Assembly (NCBI RefSeq): GCF_000223985.1
Contig: NZ_AFWV01000017.1
Location: 31,876 to 95,875, forward strand
Origin: Thiocapsa marina 5811
GTDB lineage: Bacteria; Pseudomonadota; Gammaproteobacteria; Chromatiales; Chromatiaceae
Length of the DNA stretch: 64,000 bases
Reading direction: 5' to 3'
The notes beneath the pieces were generated by a model, which was not told the DNA's origin, made no database searches, and saw nothing but the letters and a program-made list of their open reading frames with translations. Positions 47,728 to 56,689 of the stretch are shown here, piece after piece; position 1 is the stretch's first letter, and every line of letters starts with the position of its first letter. Made by a program: the position numbers and the translations under genes.

Positions 47728-48510
47728 ATGCCCGAAGGCGACACCATCCACAAGCTCGCGACCTTCCTGTCCGACGCTTTGGTCGGACAGCGTCTCGTCG
47801 GTGCCCGCCTGCCGGGGCGCGCAATCCCCGCGTTCGCTCAGGAGCGCGTTCTGCGGGTGACGAGCAAGGGCAAGCATCTCTTCATCGACTTCGAAGGCGG
47901 GATCTCGCTGCGGGTACACCTGGGGATGTACGGCTCCTGGCACCGTTACCCGGCCGGTCAGGCCTGGCAGAAGCCCGCGCATCGGGCCACGCTCATCCTG
48001 AGCGTCCCCGGACAGGACTACGTCTGCTTCAGCGCAAAAGAGATCGAAGTCCTCGCAGCCCACGGCTTCACCAGACGCGATCGGACAGAGCGTCTCGGAC
48101 CCGACCTGAGCCGCGATGCACCGAGCCCCGAGTCTCTGCTCCAGCGCGCCCGCACGCTCTTGGCTCCCGAGACCGAGCTCGTCGATCTGCTGCTCGATCA
48201 GCGCATCGCCAGCGGCATCGGCAACGTCTACAAATCCGAGGTCCTCTTTCTGGAGCGCTGCGAACCGCGGGCCCGGTTCGGCGACATCTCCGAAGAAACC
48301 TTCGCCGCACTCTACCGCACCGCGGAACGCCTCCTCCTCAACAACCTCGGCGGCGGCCCCCGGATCACGCGCACCGACGACGACGGCCGCGGCATCCTCT
48401 GGGTCTACGGCCGCGCCGGAAAACCCTGCTTTCGCTGCGGAACAAGCCTGTTGCGCGAGCCCCTCGGTCAACACGCCCGATCCACCTACTGGTGCCCAAC
48501 CTGTCAGTAG
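47728..48510 (+). CDS. Fpg/Nei-family DNA glycosylase
   Basis: A 260-residue bifunctional glycosylase/AP-lyase. MPEGDTIHK is the N-terminal catalytic segment (Pro2, Glu3). HLGMYGSW is in the core, the helix-two-turn-helix is DLLLDQRIASGIGNVYKSEVLF, and a C-terminal zinc finger has CFRCG and CPTC. The EGDTIHK start and finger place it with Nei-like (endonuclease VIII-type) enzymes repairing oxidised bases. The TAG stop is the TAG of a GTAGGGTGTGG REP that begins at 48507. A terminator lies 25 bp upstream of its ATG. Confidence 0.9.
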   Translation: MPEGDTIHKLATFLSDALVGQRLVGARLPGRAIPAFAQERVLRVTSKGKHLFIDFEGGISLRVHLGMYGSWHRYPAGQAWQKPAHRATLILSVPGQDYVCFSAKEIEVLAAHGFTRRDRTERLGPDLSRDAPSPESLLQRARTLLAPETELVDLLLDQRIASGIGNVYKSEVLFLERCEPRARFGDISEETFAALYRTAERLLLNNLGGGPRITRTDDDGRGILWVYGRAGKPCFRCGTSLLREPLGQHARSTYWCPTCQ

Positions 48511-48725
48511 GGTGTGGTGAGGAACGAACCGCACCGACCCACCGTCCGGTCGAGGCAAGGTGCGGTTCGTACCTCACCGCACCCTACGACTTCCGCTCCG
48601 GTCGACGATCCCAATGCCCGGCCGGCGTCTCACCGGGTTCCAATCCGTTGCGCGCGACCGCGCGAGGCAAAACGGCCCGGCGGGCGTGTTGCGGTTCCTC
48701 TCGTCAGCACAACCGACATCAGACC
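48507..48725 (+). repeat. Left copy of the REP/171-bp-type sequence flanking the Rpn gene
   Basis: GTAGGGTGTGGTGAGGAACG is followed by the inverse GTACCTCACCGCACCCTAC, then ACTTCCGCTC..GATGCCCGGCCGGCGTCTCACCGGGTTCCAATC and CGCGAGGCAAAACGGCCCGGC. The same sequence (diverged) recurs at 49672-49760 and in the array at 49769, so it forms a direct repeat on both sides of the Rpn gene. Confidence 0.78.
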
Positions 48726-48803
48726 GAGCCGCCGGGGCGGGCGAGAAAAGCACGGTTCGTATACACTGCGCGACAGACCACATTGTTGACGTCGATCCGC
48801 CGC

Positions 48804-49661
48804 ATGCACACCGATCCCCTGTTTTACCGTCTGTTTCAAGAACGTCCCGCGCTGGCCTTCGACCTCGCCGGCCTGACGGTGCCCGACCCCTCGGCTTACC
48901 GCATGCGGGCGATCGAGGTCAAGCAGACCGCCTTCCGACTCGACGGTGTCCTGATCCCGCCGCCGGGGCAGGCCAATGCTCCGCTGATCTTCACCGAGGC
49001 CCAGTTCCAGGGCCGCCCGACCTTTTACGCCCGATGGCTGGCGGCGATCTTCCTGTATCTATACCGCCATCGCGTCGCCCGCCCCTGGCAGGCCGTCGTG
49101 GTGTTCCCGGATCGCAGCGCCGACACCGGAATCATGACCCCCTACGAAAGTCTCATTCATTGCGGGATGCTTCGACGCGTCTACCTTTGCGATCTGAGCA
49201 ATGCGCAAGACCTCGGCTTCAACGCCCGCTTGGCGCGTCTGGTTATCCTGAGCCCCGAACAAGCTCCGGCCGAGGCGCGAGCCCTTGCCGCCGAGCGCGA
49301 CACCACCGCCGATCCGCTGGAGACCCTCGATCTGATCGAGACGATTTTGGTGTATAAATTCCCCCAGAGAACCCGCGAGGACATTCGAGCCATGTTGCAC
49401 CTACCCGAAACCGACTTGAAGAAGACCCGCTTTTATCAAGAGGTATTCAGCGAAGGCCGCGAGGAAGGCCGCGAGGAAGGTCGCGAGGAAGCCGCACGCG
49501 CACTGGTTTTGAGACAACTCACGCGGCGCTGCGGCACACCGACGCCGCAACACCGAAAGCGGATCCAAGCCCTCTCCGGCAGTGAGCTCGGCGCATTGGG
49601 CGAGGCACTGCTGGACTTCCGCTCGGCCGACGATCTCGAAAGCTGGCTGGCATCGCACTAA
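48804..49661 (+). CDS. Rpn-like DUF2887/DUF4351 nuclease family protein
   Basis: A 285-residue protein of the Rpn/PD-(D/E)XK putative-transposase superfamily. The N-terminal DUF2887 part starts MHTDPLFYRLFQERPALAFDLAGL. It contains the nuclease-like elements RAIEVKQTAFRLDGVLIP and FTEAQFQ (an E-x-Q pair). The C-terminal DUF4351 part (LRQLTRRCGTPTPQHRKRIQALSGSELGALGEALLDF) follows a charged GREEGREEGREE repeat. The role is unclear; these proteins are abundant in cyanobacteria and Chromatiales and may promote recombination. The start at 48804 was chosen because the longer frame is the shadow of nei. It is bracketed by direct repeats. Confidence 0.87.
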   Translation: MHTDPLFYRLFQERPALAFDLAGLTVPDPSAYRMRAIEVKQTAFRLDGVLIPPPGQANAPLIFTEAQFQGRPTFYARWLAAIFLYLYRHRVARPWQAVVVFPDRSADTGIMTPYESLIHCGMLRRVYLCDLSNAQDLGFNARLARLVILSPEQAPAEARALAAERDTTADPLETLDLIETILVYKFPQRTREDIRAMLHLPETDLKKTRFYQEVFSEGREEGREEGREEAARALVLRQLTRRCGTPTPQHRKRIQALSGSELGALGEALLDFRSADDLESWLASH

Positions 49662-49671
49662 GGTCGCGGTC

Positions 49672-49760
49672 GAGTCGGTTGTGCCCAACCACGCGAGGCA
49701 AAACCGCCCGGCGAGCGTGTTGCGCGTCCGCTCGTCAACACAAACGAAATACCCGCCAGA
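49672..49760 (+). repeat. Right flanking copy of the repeat bordering the Rpn gene
   Basis: GGTTGTGCCCAACCACGCGAGGCAAAACCGCCCGGCGAGCGTGTTGCG pairs with 48650-48725 (CGCGAGGCAAAACGGCCCGGCGGGCGTGTTGCG). It leads directly into the 171-bp tandem array. Confidence 0.75.
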
Positions 49761-49768
49761 GCAACAAT

Positions 49769-50363
49769 GTAGGGTGTGGTGAGGAACGAACCGCACCGAC
49801 CCGCCGTCCGGTCGAGGCAAGGTGCGGTTCGTACCTCACCACACCCTACGACGTCCGCTCCGTTCGACGATCTCGATGCCCGGCCGGCGTCTCGCCGGGT
49901 TCAAATCGGTGTGCCCAACCACGCGAGGCACAACCGCGTGTAAGGTGTGGTGAGGTACGAACCGCACCGACCCGCCGTCCGGTCGAGGCAAGCTGCGGTT
50001 CGTACCTCACCACACCCTACGACGTCCGCTCGGTCGACGACCTCGATGCCCGACCGGCGTCACACCGGGTTCAAATCGGTTTACCCAACCAGGCGAGACA
50101 CAACAGCAATGTAGGGTGTGGTGAGGAACGAACCGCACCGACCCGCCGTCCGGTCGAGGCAAGGTGCGGTTCGTACCTCACCACACCCTACGACGTCCGC
50201 TCGGTCCACGATCTCGATGCCCGGCCGGCGTCTCACCGGGTTCAAATCAACGTGCCCAACCACGCGAGGCACAACCACGATGTAGGGTGTGGTGAGGAAC
50301 GAACCGCACCGACCCGCCGTCCGGTCGAGGCAAGCTACGGTTCGTACCTCACCGCACCCTACG
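49769..50363 (+). repeat. 171-bp tandem repeat array containing REP palindromes
   Basis: Units begin GTAGGGTGTGGTGAGG (GTAAGG in one) at 49769, 49940, 50111 and 50282, exactly 171 bp apart; the last is partial. Each unit holds the REP pair GGTGTGGTGAGG...CCTCACCACACC, a GACGTCCGCTC segment, CGATGCCCGGCCGGCGTC and GTGCCCAACCACGCGAGGCACAAC. There is no tRNA-like or spacer pattern, so it is not a CRISPR array. It lies between the Rpn gene and a convergent lipoprotein gene. Confidence 0.92.
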
Positions 50364-50371
50364 CACTTGGC

Positions 50372-50953
50372 TCAAGGCACCGCGGGCAGCGCCACCTCCA
50401 AGGTCGCGACATCACCCAACACGGCTTGGATCTCGGCAAGCGTCGGAGCCCGCGTATAGGCCGGGTCATCGAGCCGCCCTAGACAGGTCATGCGCATCAG
50501 ATTCGGATCCTGACTGTCGTCGAGCCAGAAGTGATAGCCCGGACGGATCATCTGCGACCCGCCGCTGTCGCCGTGGCCCGCGAGCTGAAAGCGCACGCCC
50601 CGATCCAGGGTCGGCGTCGGCACGCGGCTGGACACCAACGCGATGTAATCCTGCACGCGCGTAATCTCGACCGTCCCCGCCGGAATGGTTTGGATCGCCT
50701 CTGCATCGATCCGCCGCACCTCAAGCACACAACTCGTCCCGCTCTCTCGCGATGCCGCCGATCCGCGATCCACCAGGAACACCCGCGCCCGCCCCGGCTG
50801 GACCTGCACCGGCCGGTTCAGCGTCAACGCGCTCCCGGGCGGGATCCCCACCCACCCGCTGTCCGCGGACTGACGCACCAGGGTTTCGCAGCCGCCGAGC
50901 AGAACGGCCAGAAGCCCGAAGGCGGTTGATCTGACGAGGGTTCGAAGGGTCAT
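50372..50953 (-). CDS. Putative lipoprotein
   Basis: A 193-residue exported protein. The N terminus is a lipoprotein signal: LRTLVRSTAFGLLAVLLGGC with a lipobox LGGC (Cys at about 22). The mature part is a probable beta-rich domain without a family I recognise (VFLVDRGSAASRESGTSCVLEVRRIDAEAIQTIPAGTVEITRV). It is alone, ending next to the 171-bp array. Confidence 0.75.
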   Translation of the reverse strand: MTLRTLVRSTAFGLLAVLLGGCETLVRQSADSGWVGIPPGSALTLNRPVQVQPGRARVFLVDRGSAASRESGTSCVLEVRRIDAEAIQTIPAGTVEITRVQDYIALVSSRVPTPTLDRGVRFQLAGHGDSGGSQMIRPGYHFWLDDSQDPNLMRMTCLGRLDDPAYTRAPTLAEIQAVLGDVATLEVALPAVP

Positions 50954-51065
50954 GTCGATGTCCGGGATAGCCGATGATGTCGGAAAACGTGGTGTCGGCG
51001 CCCCCGCAAATCACCCATCCGATTGAGCCGCCCGGACTGGCAAAGCCGACGAGGGTCATCGATAC

Positions 51066-51259
51066 TTAAACCGCGCCCTGCGCCGTATGCGGTGTTTTTG
51101 GATGGGATCGGCTCCGGCAGATTTGACGGCCGCCGGAGACTGCGCGCTTTAAGATATGAAAACATAGATCATTTTAAGCCGCGCCCCCGCTAAAGGCCGT
51201 GGATGCACCAAACCCCGACCTCACTCGAAAGTCAGCATTTCGCTCTGGACGCGGTTCAG
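51066..51259. repeat. Dimeric 194-bp palindromic element, copy 7
   Basis: Unit 51066-51153 (TTAAACCGCGCC ... GCGCGCTTTAAG) is joined by an AT-rich linker to unit 51174-51259 (TTAAGCCGCG ... GGACGCGGTTCAG). The second unit's inverse codes the same RVQSEMLTFE stretch that ends the H-NOX protein at 25569. It has the opposite orientation to copies 2 and 6. Confidence 0.88.
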
Positions 51260-51808
51260 AGCGAGTTGAAAACGTACCGGATTGAGAAGGTTTAAACTAA
51301 ACCCTCTCCGCAATCCCGCGGAGCTTTGCTCGAACACGAAGGATTCGGTAATGGACTCGGAGAACCGTCGACGACCTCTGGATACCCGCCCCCGCCGGCC
51401 ACTCGCGGGAGATACGTGTGCCGATATCCCCGCACCCGCGGCCTCGGCCGACACCGCACGCCCGCGGCGTGCGACACCCTGCGACAACACCTCGGATCCC
51501 ACACCGGCGGCCCATGACGCCTCGTCGGTCAAGACCGACTTCCGCGACCAACCGAGACGCTCGACCGGCTTCACGCTAGAACGCCCCTCCGCGGCGTCGA
51601 TTGCGTCCAATTGTGACAAGTTTGTCATCGTTTCCATCGAACGCGAGCCCGAACGTCACGCGGAGACCCCGGGATTGCGAGCCATGAGGCGGACACATGA
51701 AGGCGCGAGCACTGCTTTGGACGTTCCAAAAATACAACCCCTTAACATGGCGCCTATCTTGCGGGGTTTGAAGCAGCGCACGTTGTTATCGACCAGGGAA
51801 CAGAAAAC
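51260..51808. other. Region before the first pilin cluster; possible unrecognised ORF
   Basis: A plus-strand frame (51282-51812; an ATG at 51351 begins MDSENRRRPLDT) has low-complexity, Ala/Pro/Arg-rich sequence and overlaps pilE by 4 bp. I do not recognise it and think it likely not real. A GC-rich hairpin (CTCCGC-AATCCC-GCGGAG) at about 51305 may terminate leftward or rightward transcripts. The cluster promoter probably lies in the AT-rich last 100 bp. Confidence 0.35.
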
Positions 51809-52225
51809 GTGACCCACCTCTCGAACCGCCGCCGAGGATTTACCCTCATCGAGCTGATGGTCGTTGTGGCGATCGTCGCGATCCTTGCGGGGATCGCTTA
51901 TCCGTCCTACGTCGATCACGTGCGCCGAGCGCGTTTGACGGATGCGCAGATGGTGTTGATGGAAGCAGCTCAGTGGATGGAGCGCCAATATACGCAAGGC
52001 AACACGTACCCGACATCGGCCGTGACAGCTGCGTCTTACGATAGCGCCCCGAAAGACGGCGCCGTTGCCTACACGATTGCGAAAACCCCGACAACAGCCA
52101 GCCAAGCCTACACGCTCACAGCTACCGCTACCGGCGATCAGGCCAACTACATGCGATGCCGGACCTTGACTCTCACAAATACAGGCGACCGAACATCGGC
52201 CGACGACACCGACTGCTGGCAGTAA
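51809..52225 (+). CDS. pilE: PilE-like type IV pilin, cluster 1
   Basis: A 138-residue prepilin: short basic leader MTHLSNRRRG, cleavage before FTLIELMVVVAIVAILAGIAYPSYVDHVRRAR, with Glu5 of the mature protein. The C-terminal region has a Cys pair (MRCRTL and TDCWQ) for the D-loop. It is the first gene of a five-gene minor-pilin cluster (pilE-fimT-pilV-pilW-pilX types) extending to 55610. The start is GTG at 51809. It may be a minor pilin rather than the main PilA. Confidence 0.9.
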   Translation: MTHLSNRRRGFTLIELMVVVAIVAILAGIAYPSYVDHVRRARLTDAQMVLMEAAQWMERQYTQGNTYPTSAVTAASYDSAPKDGAVAYTIAKTPTTASQAYTLTATATGDQANYMRCRTLTLTNTGDRTSADDTDCWQ

Positions 52226-52237
52226 GGTAAGCATATC

Positions 52238-52744
52238 GTGATCAGCAACGCCACTAAGGGATTCACCCTCATCGAGCTGCTTTTCGGCATCGGCGTACTG
52301 GTCACTTTGCTGGCCATCGGCATACCATCGTTCCAAGGATTGACCGCTCGTCACCAGATCACAAACGCGACAAACGATCTACTCGCCAGCCTTCAGCTCG
52401 CACGGACCGAGGCCGTCAAGCAGATGCGCGACGTTTCCATTTGCCCAAGCACAAGTGGCTCCGGATGCACTGGCGGAACAAATTGGTCGGACGGCTGGAT
52501 CGTGTTTCGCGACCCAAATGCCGATGCTGTAGTCGACGAAGGAGATGTCATCCTCGTTGTTGCCCAACCCCTCGTTCAGACGCTGAGCGTTTCGGGTCCG
52601 GAGACCATACGATACCTTCCATCCGGAGCCGTCGACACTCTGCCTACACCCTTTGACATTGCACAATCCAGCGAGGAGCAGGAGCGTTGCATATCCGTAA
52701 CGGCTAGCGGAAGCGCCGCTTCCCGATATGGTGCCTGTCCATGA
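52238..52744 (+). CDS. fimT: FimT/GspH-type pseudopilin, cluster 1
   Basis: A 168-residue pseudopilin with leader MISNATKG and cleavage before FTLIELLFGIGVLVTLLAIGIPSF. The GspH/FimT domain follows (TNDLLASLQLARTEAVKQMRDVSICP, with two Cys residues). FimT proteins are minor pilins linked to DNA uptake. The start is GTG at 52238. The end overlaps the pilV start by 4 bp. Confidence 0.88.
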   Translation: MISNATKGFTLIELLFGIGVLVTLLAIGIPSFQGLTARHQITNATNDLLASLQLARTEAVKQMRDVSICPSTSGSGCTGGTNWSDGWIVFRDPNADAVVDEGDVILVVAQPLVQTLSVSGPETIRYLPSGAVDTLPTPFDIAQSSEEQERCISVTASGSAASRYGACP

Positions 52745-53172
52745 TCCGTCGTATGCCTGACCGAAAAAGCCAAGGACAGTACGTTCGCCAGAGCGGCGTC
52801 ACCTTGATCGAAGCCTTGATCACGATGGTGATCCTGTCGTTCGGACTCTTGTCCGTCGCAGCTTTACAGCTCAAATCGCTGCAATATGCAACCATTAGCT
52901 ACCAACGTTCCATCGCTACGATCCAGGCTTCAGATCTCGTCGAACGACTCTGGGCAGGCATCTGTGTTGCGGCCGACGAATGGGAAGATATCGCGGAGGA
53001 TTGGGAAGACTTTCACGCTGCCGAGCAAAACCTGCCGAATTGGGCCGGAGTTGTGGAATCTCCAGCGAACTTGACCTATACGGTGACAATCTCTTGGGAC
53101 GAACGCGTGGACGACACTCGAATGACATTTGTTCACACTGCGATGCTGCCAGATCTTCCTGGCTGTAACTGA
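52741..53172 (+). CDS. pilV: PilV-type minor pilin, cluster 1
   Basis: A 143-residue prepilin with a longer basic leader and the PilV-type N-terminal helix GVTLIEALITMVILSFGLLSVAALQLKSLQYA, followed by TYTVTISWDE near the end as in PilV. Cleavage occurs before VTLIEA (after Gly). It overlaps fimT by 4 bp and precedes pilW by 2 bp. Confidence 0.9.
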   Translation: MIRRMPDRKSQGQYVRQSGVTLIEALITMVILSFGLLSVAALQLKSLQYATISYQRSIATIQASDLVERLWAGICVAADEWEDIAEDWEDFHAAEQNLPNWAGVVESPANLTYTVTISWDERVDDTRMTFVHTAMLPDLPGCN

Positions 53173-53174
53173 TC

Positions 53175-53777
53175 ATGAAACCTCACACGAACCATCATTT
53201 TTTTCACGGAGCCAAGGGATTCACTCTTCCAGAGCTGATGGTCTCACTCACCTTGGGCTTGTTCCTAATCGGGGGTGCGTTGACCGTATTCGTTTCGAAT
53301 CGTCAGATCATGCTGGACAAGACCGCCATCGATACGGCACAGGAAGGATTACGATTCGGTTCTTTCACTCTTTCACGGATCGTCAGACTAGGAACACGGG
53401 TTCGTGAAGCGAGCAATGATGAGCAGCTTATCATTGAATATCCGGGCGGCGTAGGTATTGCGAACTGTCTCGGCATACCCGCAATCAACGCTATGGAAGA
53501 TGATACTTTCTATGTGCATGTCGACGAAAACGAGGTCCCTTCGCTTGTATGCAACGGGGATAATAACACTATCGTTTCTGGGGTAACTTCGTTTTCGGTT
53601 TCCTATGGAGTTCCGAACGCCGATAACTGGATAAGTGAGGCAGACTTTCAGAACGCCGCCGACGTCACTATGGCCGATGTCCGAAGCGTCAGAATTGAGT
53701 TAACCACCGACGCAGGCACAGTCACCTTTGTGGCAACGCTGCGCCAACGCATCTTCACCGAATTCGGTGGCAGTTAG
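53175..53777 (+). CDS. pilW: PilW-type minor pilin, cluster 1
   Basis: A 200-residue prepilin: leader MKPHTNHHFFHGAKG and helix FTLPELMVSLTLGLFLIGGALTVFVSNR, followed by ATLRQRIFTEFGGS at the end, the PilW hallmark. The gene is AT-rich compared with the chromosome. It is short for PilW (often 280-350), so the middle domain may be reduced. Confidence 0.88.
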   Translation: MKPHTNHHFFHGAKGFTLPELMVSLTLGLFLIGGALTVFVSNRQIMLDKTAIDTAQEGLRFGSFTLSRIVRLGTRVREASNDEQLIIEYPGGVGIANCLGIPAINAMEDDTFYVHVDENEVPSLVCNGDNNTIVSGVTSFSVSYGVPNADNWISEADFQNAADVTMADVRSVRIELTTDAGTVTFVATLRQRIFTEFGGS

Positions 53778-53882
53778 AGTAAGTACCGAATCACGATGCG
53801 GCGGACGCAATCGTTTAACTAAACATATTGTTTTGCTACCGAAAATGACTTAACGGGCTCCATGGAGCATGGATCATTACAG

Positions 53883-55610
53883 ATGAGAACGCGAACACGA
53901 AGGCAGCGTGAAAGTGGAGTAGCCCTGATCATTGCACTGATTCTAATTTCAGTCGCAAGTCTTGTTGCGGTCAGTTCGATGCGCGGCAGCCGCACGCAGG
54001 AAATGATGACATCGAATCAGAACAATAAACTGATTTCACATATGGCGGCTGAAGCTGGCGCGAGTCGTTTTGTTGCCTGGATCACTGACCCGGACCGATC
54101 CAGCGACCTCGAAACCGACTGGGCAGGCAGGATTACGACTTCGCTTCCCATCTCTCGAAATACGGCACAGGCAGACTTTCCACCATTTGGATATTTTTGG
54201 ATAGAGGAAGAGCCGAACTGGGCTGATAATCCATTCGAAGTAACGATCATCGGAGTATCATGGATGAACGAGGTCTTGGCCGAGACCCGACTTAGCTTCA
54301 GTGTTTCAGTTGGAACAGGCTTATTTAATGAAATGTATCAGCCATTCGCCGATGCCGGCGTCGTTGGCTGCGAAGGCGTCGCAACGCGCGGCAGCGGCCA
54401 GATCGACAGCTACGATTCGAGTGCGGGACCCTACAATGCGGCCAACCCGGGGCGAGAGGCACATGTGCTAACGACATCCCCGTCGGCGATGATAGAGCTT
54501 ACCGGCAATGCCCCTATTTACGGCAGCGTGAACTCGACGGGCGGCGTATCCGCAACAGGCTCATCGCCGGTTTTCGGTGACATCAATGCCACCGGCGAGG
54601 TCTCGCTGAAAGGTGGCGGGGTCAAGGTCTACGGCAACGTGAATACTGCAGGAGACGTAGTTTTCGAGAGTAGCGCCGAGGTTCATGGCAATGTCTCTGC
54701 GAATGGTGATATTGCTTTCGAAAATTGGGGCGCCCGTGTTACCGGCGATGCAAACGCCGGCGGCACGATTACAAGCAAGAACAAGAATAAGCCTCCCGAG
54801 GATCATGTCGGCGGATCCGTTCAAGCCGGGTCGAATCCCGGAAACTCGGGTGTGCCGGAAACCCCTTGCGATCCTCTCGGTATCGACGAGATTGTTTCGG
54901 AATTCGACGGCCAATTCTCAACGGGCGAGATGAACATCGGACCCTGGACTTACCGTGATCTTAAGCTTTCGCCAGACGGCGTTGACTATTACGATCCGAC
55001 CTGGAACGTAAAGAGCTGGAAGACAGACAATACGCGCACGATGCAGGATGTCGACTTGTTCGGAAATGAAACCCGCTTCCTCAAGGTCTCGGATTTCTCG
55101 TTGGGTCAGAACGGGAGTCTTGAAGTGACGGGCGGTGATGTTGTTCTCATGGTCGATGGCGACATGTCGATCGGCGGCAACACCGCGATTACGATTGCGC
55201 CAGGCAGCAGCCTGACCGTACTTCTGACCGGCAAATTCGATCTTCAGGGAAGTGTAACCGTCAACGACAAAAATCCGATCGACGCATCCGGTAAAATACC
55301 GTTTTCGTTGTACTCGACGTACGAGCAGGCATCGAAAAAAGGAAACAACGACGGTGTACAGATGCGTGGAAACACCGACCTGACCGCCGTCGTCTACGCA
55401 CCGAAATCGCATGTTTCAGCCACCGGAAGCGGCACTCTTTTCGGCCAAGTCCGCGGAAAAAGCGTCGAGGCGACAGGGGCGGGCGGAATCCATTACGACG
55501 TCCGGCTCGGCACCTTCTCTGTTCCAACGAGCGAAAGTACCGGCGGAAATGACGATGCGACGGCGGTCCGGGTGACGAGCTGGAACGTGGTCTTGCCCGT
55601 ATCCGAGTAA
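53883..55610 (+). CDS. pilX: PilX-like pilus protein with beta-helical domain, cluster 1
   Basis: About 575 residues. The N-terminal part is PilX-like (RESGVALIIALILISVASLVAVSSMRGS, no Glu5 in the usual place). After about residue 170 it carries a repetitive Gly/Asn/Val beta-strand region in which motifs such as APIYGSVNSTGGVSATGSS and VYGNVNTAGDVVFESS alternate, suggesting a right-handed beta-helix or bactofilin-like fold (about 195-300). A further beta-rich domain follows. It ends the first pilin cluster. The start at 53862 (MEHGSLQ) is also possible. Confidence 0.82.
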   Translation: MRTRTRRQRESGVALIIALILISVASLVAVSSMRGSRTQEMMTSNQNNKLISHMAAEAGASRFVAWITDPDRSSDLETDWAGRITTSLPISRNTAQADFPPFGYFWIEEEPNWADNPFEVTIIGVSWMNEVLAETRLSFSVSVGTGLFNEMYQPFADAGVVGCEGVATRGSGQIDSYDSSAGPYNAANPGREAHVLTTSPSAMIELTGNAPIYGSVNSTGGVSATGSSPVFGDINATGEVSLKGGGVKVYGNVNTAGDVVFESSAEVHGNVSANGDIAFENWGARVTGDANAGGTITSKNKNKPPEDHVGGSVQAGSNPGNSGVPETPCDPLGIDEIVSEFDGQFSTGEMNIGPWTYRDLKLSPDGVDYYDPTWNVKSWKTDNTRTMQDVDLFGNETRFLKVSDFSLGQNGSLEVTGGDVVLMVDGDMSIGGNTAITIAPGSSLTVLLTGKFDLQGSVTVNDKNPIDASGKIPFSLYSTYEQASKKGNNDGVQMRGNTDLTAVVYAPKSHVSATGSGTLFGQVRGKSVEATGAGGIHYDVRLGTFSVPTSESTGGNDDATAVRVTSWNVVLPVSE

Positions 55611-55952
55611 GGGAGCGTAAAACCGGGGACGGACCGCGGTTTCATACAATCCTCGTGCCGTCTGTTCTCGCGAGAAGGCGTAGTGTCAAGAGCCCACAGG
55701 GTCAGATCTCCCTTCGCGCACCAAATCGCCCAATACGTTGATCGTGGGATCGATCAGGACCACAAAGCCGCCGGCGGCACATTGGGCCTCGCGCAGCTCG
55801 TGATTAGCGCCGTAGGATGTGGTGAGCGATAGCGAACCGCACCGAACCCACCGAACCCGCCGCACCCGCAAAAGCCACAGGACCCGGCCATAGGGTCAGA
55901 TCACCGCCGCACACCAAATCACCCAAGGCGTAGGCCGCGGAATCCATACCGG

Positions 55953-56265
55953 TCAGTCGCCCCCGGCATGTTGCCACGGGTCGATGACTGCGACGCCGCA
56001 TCCCTCGAAGTCGCTGACGTTGCGGGTGGCCATGAGAGCGCCGCGCGCACGGGCGATGGCGGCAATCTGGCAATCGAACTGGCTGATGGGTCGTCCTGCG
56101 GCACGCCGTTCTGCCCCGATGCTGGCGTATTCGAGTGCAGCAGCGCTGTCGAAGGGCAGGAAGCGCCCGCGGAAGTCCTCCCGCAGCATTCCGTTCACAG
56201 CCTCGGCCAGCGCGTCCCGCCGCTTGCCCTTCGTCAGGACGGCCACGCCGTCACGCAGCTCCGCC
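55953..56265 (-). pseudogene. 5'-truncated VapC/FitB-like PIN-domain toxin, copy 1
   Basis: The C-terminal two thirds of a PIN toxin: ELRDGVAVLTKGKRRDALAEAV, AGRPISQFDCQIAAIARARGALMATRNVSDFEGCGVAVIDPW. The N-terminal part with the first catalytic Asp (LDTNVxSE) and part of the first helix is absent, replaced by a CCACAGGGTCAGATC repeat. It is broken and without an antitoxin. A second copy with the same kind of truncation lies at 58595. Confidence 0.8.
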
Positions 56266-56312
56266 TGAGCCCACAGGGTCAGATCTCCCATCGCACACCG
56301 ACTTGGAGAAAC

Positions 56313-56598
56313 TGGGGACGGACCCTGAGGTATCCCCGGATTAAAAGCCGCTAGAACAGTGCGTTGCTTACTCGACCGTGGATGCGGCGCCACGGCGGCC
56401 ACTGGGAGCGCCGGCTTTCCAGCCGGCCCGCCGACGGCGTTTGCTCCGGCCGGGCGACACGGCTCGCGACGGGGCAGTGTGTCGGCGCTCGCGCGGCACA
56501 ACGGCGGCGCTGCAGAGCGCGCGCAGCCGGCTGGAAAGCCGGCGCTCCCAGTCCGCATCGTCCTGGCATCCAGGTTGTGGGGATAGGTCAGGGACGGA
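56313..56598 (+). repeat. Approximately 285-bp duplication, left copy, containing 26-bp-arm hairpin
   Basis: Begins GGGGACGGACCCTGAGGTAT and continues through TTACTCGACCGTGGATGCGG and a hairpin (arms 56402-56427 and 56526-56551, starting CTGGGAGCGCCGGC) to GTTGTGGGGATAGG. Nearly identical to 57865-58178. Confidence 0.9.
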
Positions 56599-56689
56599 CC
56601 ACGATTTCCTACAATCCTCGGACCATCTGTTCTCCCAGCAGCATAGGCGGGTCACTCGCACTCGCTAAACCTCACCGATCCCACCGCCG

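Noticed and set aside
47508..48803. Extension of the Rpn frame upstream to 47508
   Set aside because: It overlaps the nei-like gene and its composition is that of a shadow; the conserved MHTDPLFYRLF begins at 48804.
49769..50363. Tandem array considered as a CRISPR array
   Set aside because: The period is 171 bp with nearly unchanged sequence throughout, no short repeats with unique spacers, and no cas genes.
51282..51812. 176-codon plus-strand frame before pilE
   Set aside because: Low-complexity Ala/Arg/Pro sequence without similarity; begins next to a repeat; I list the region only as uncertain.
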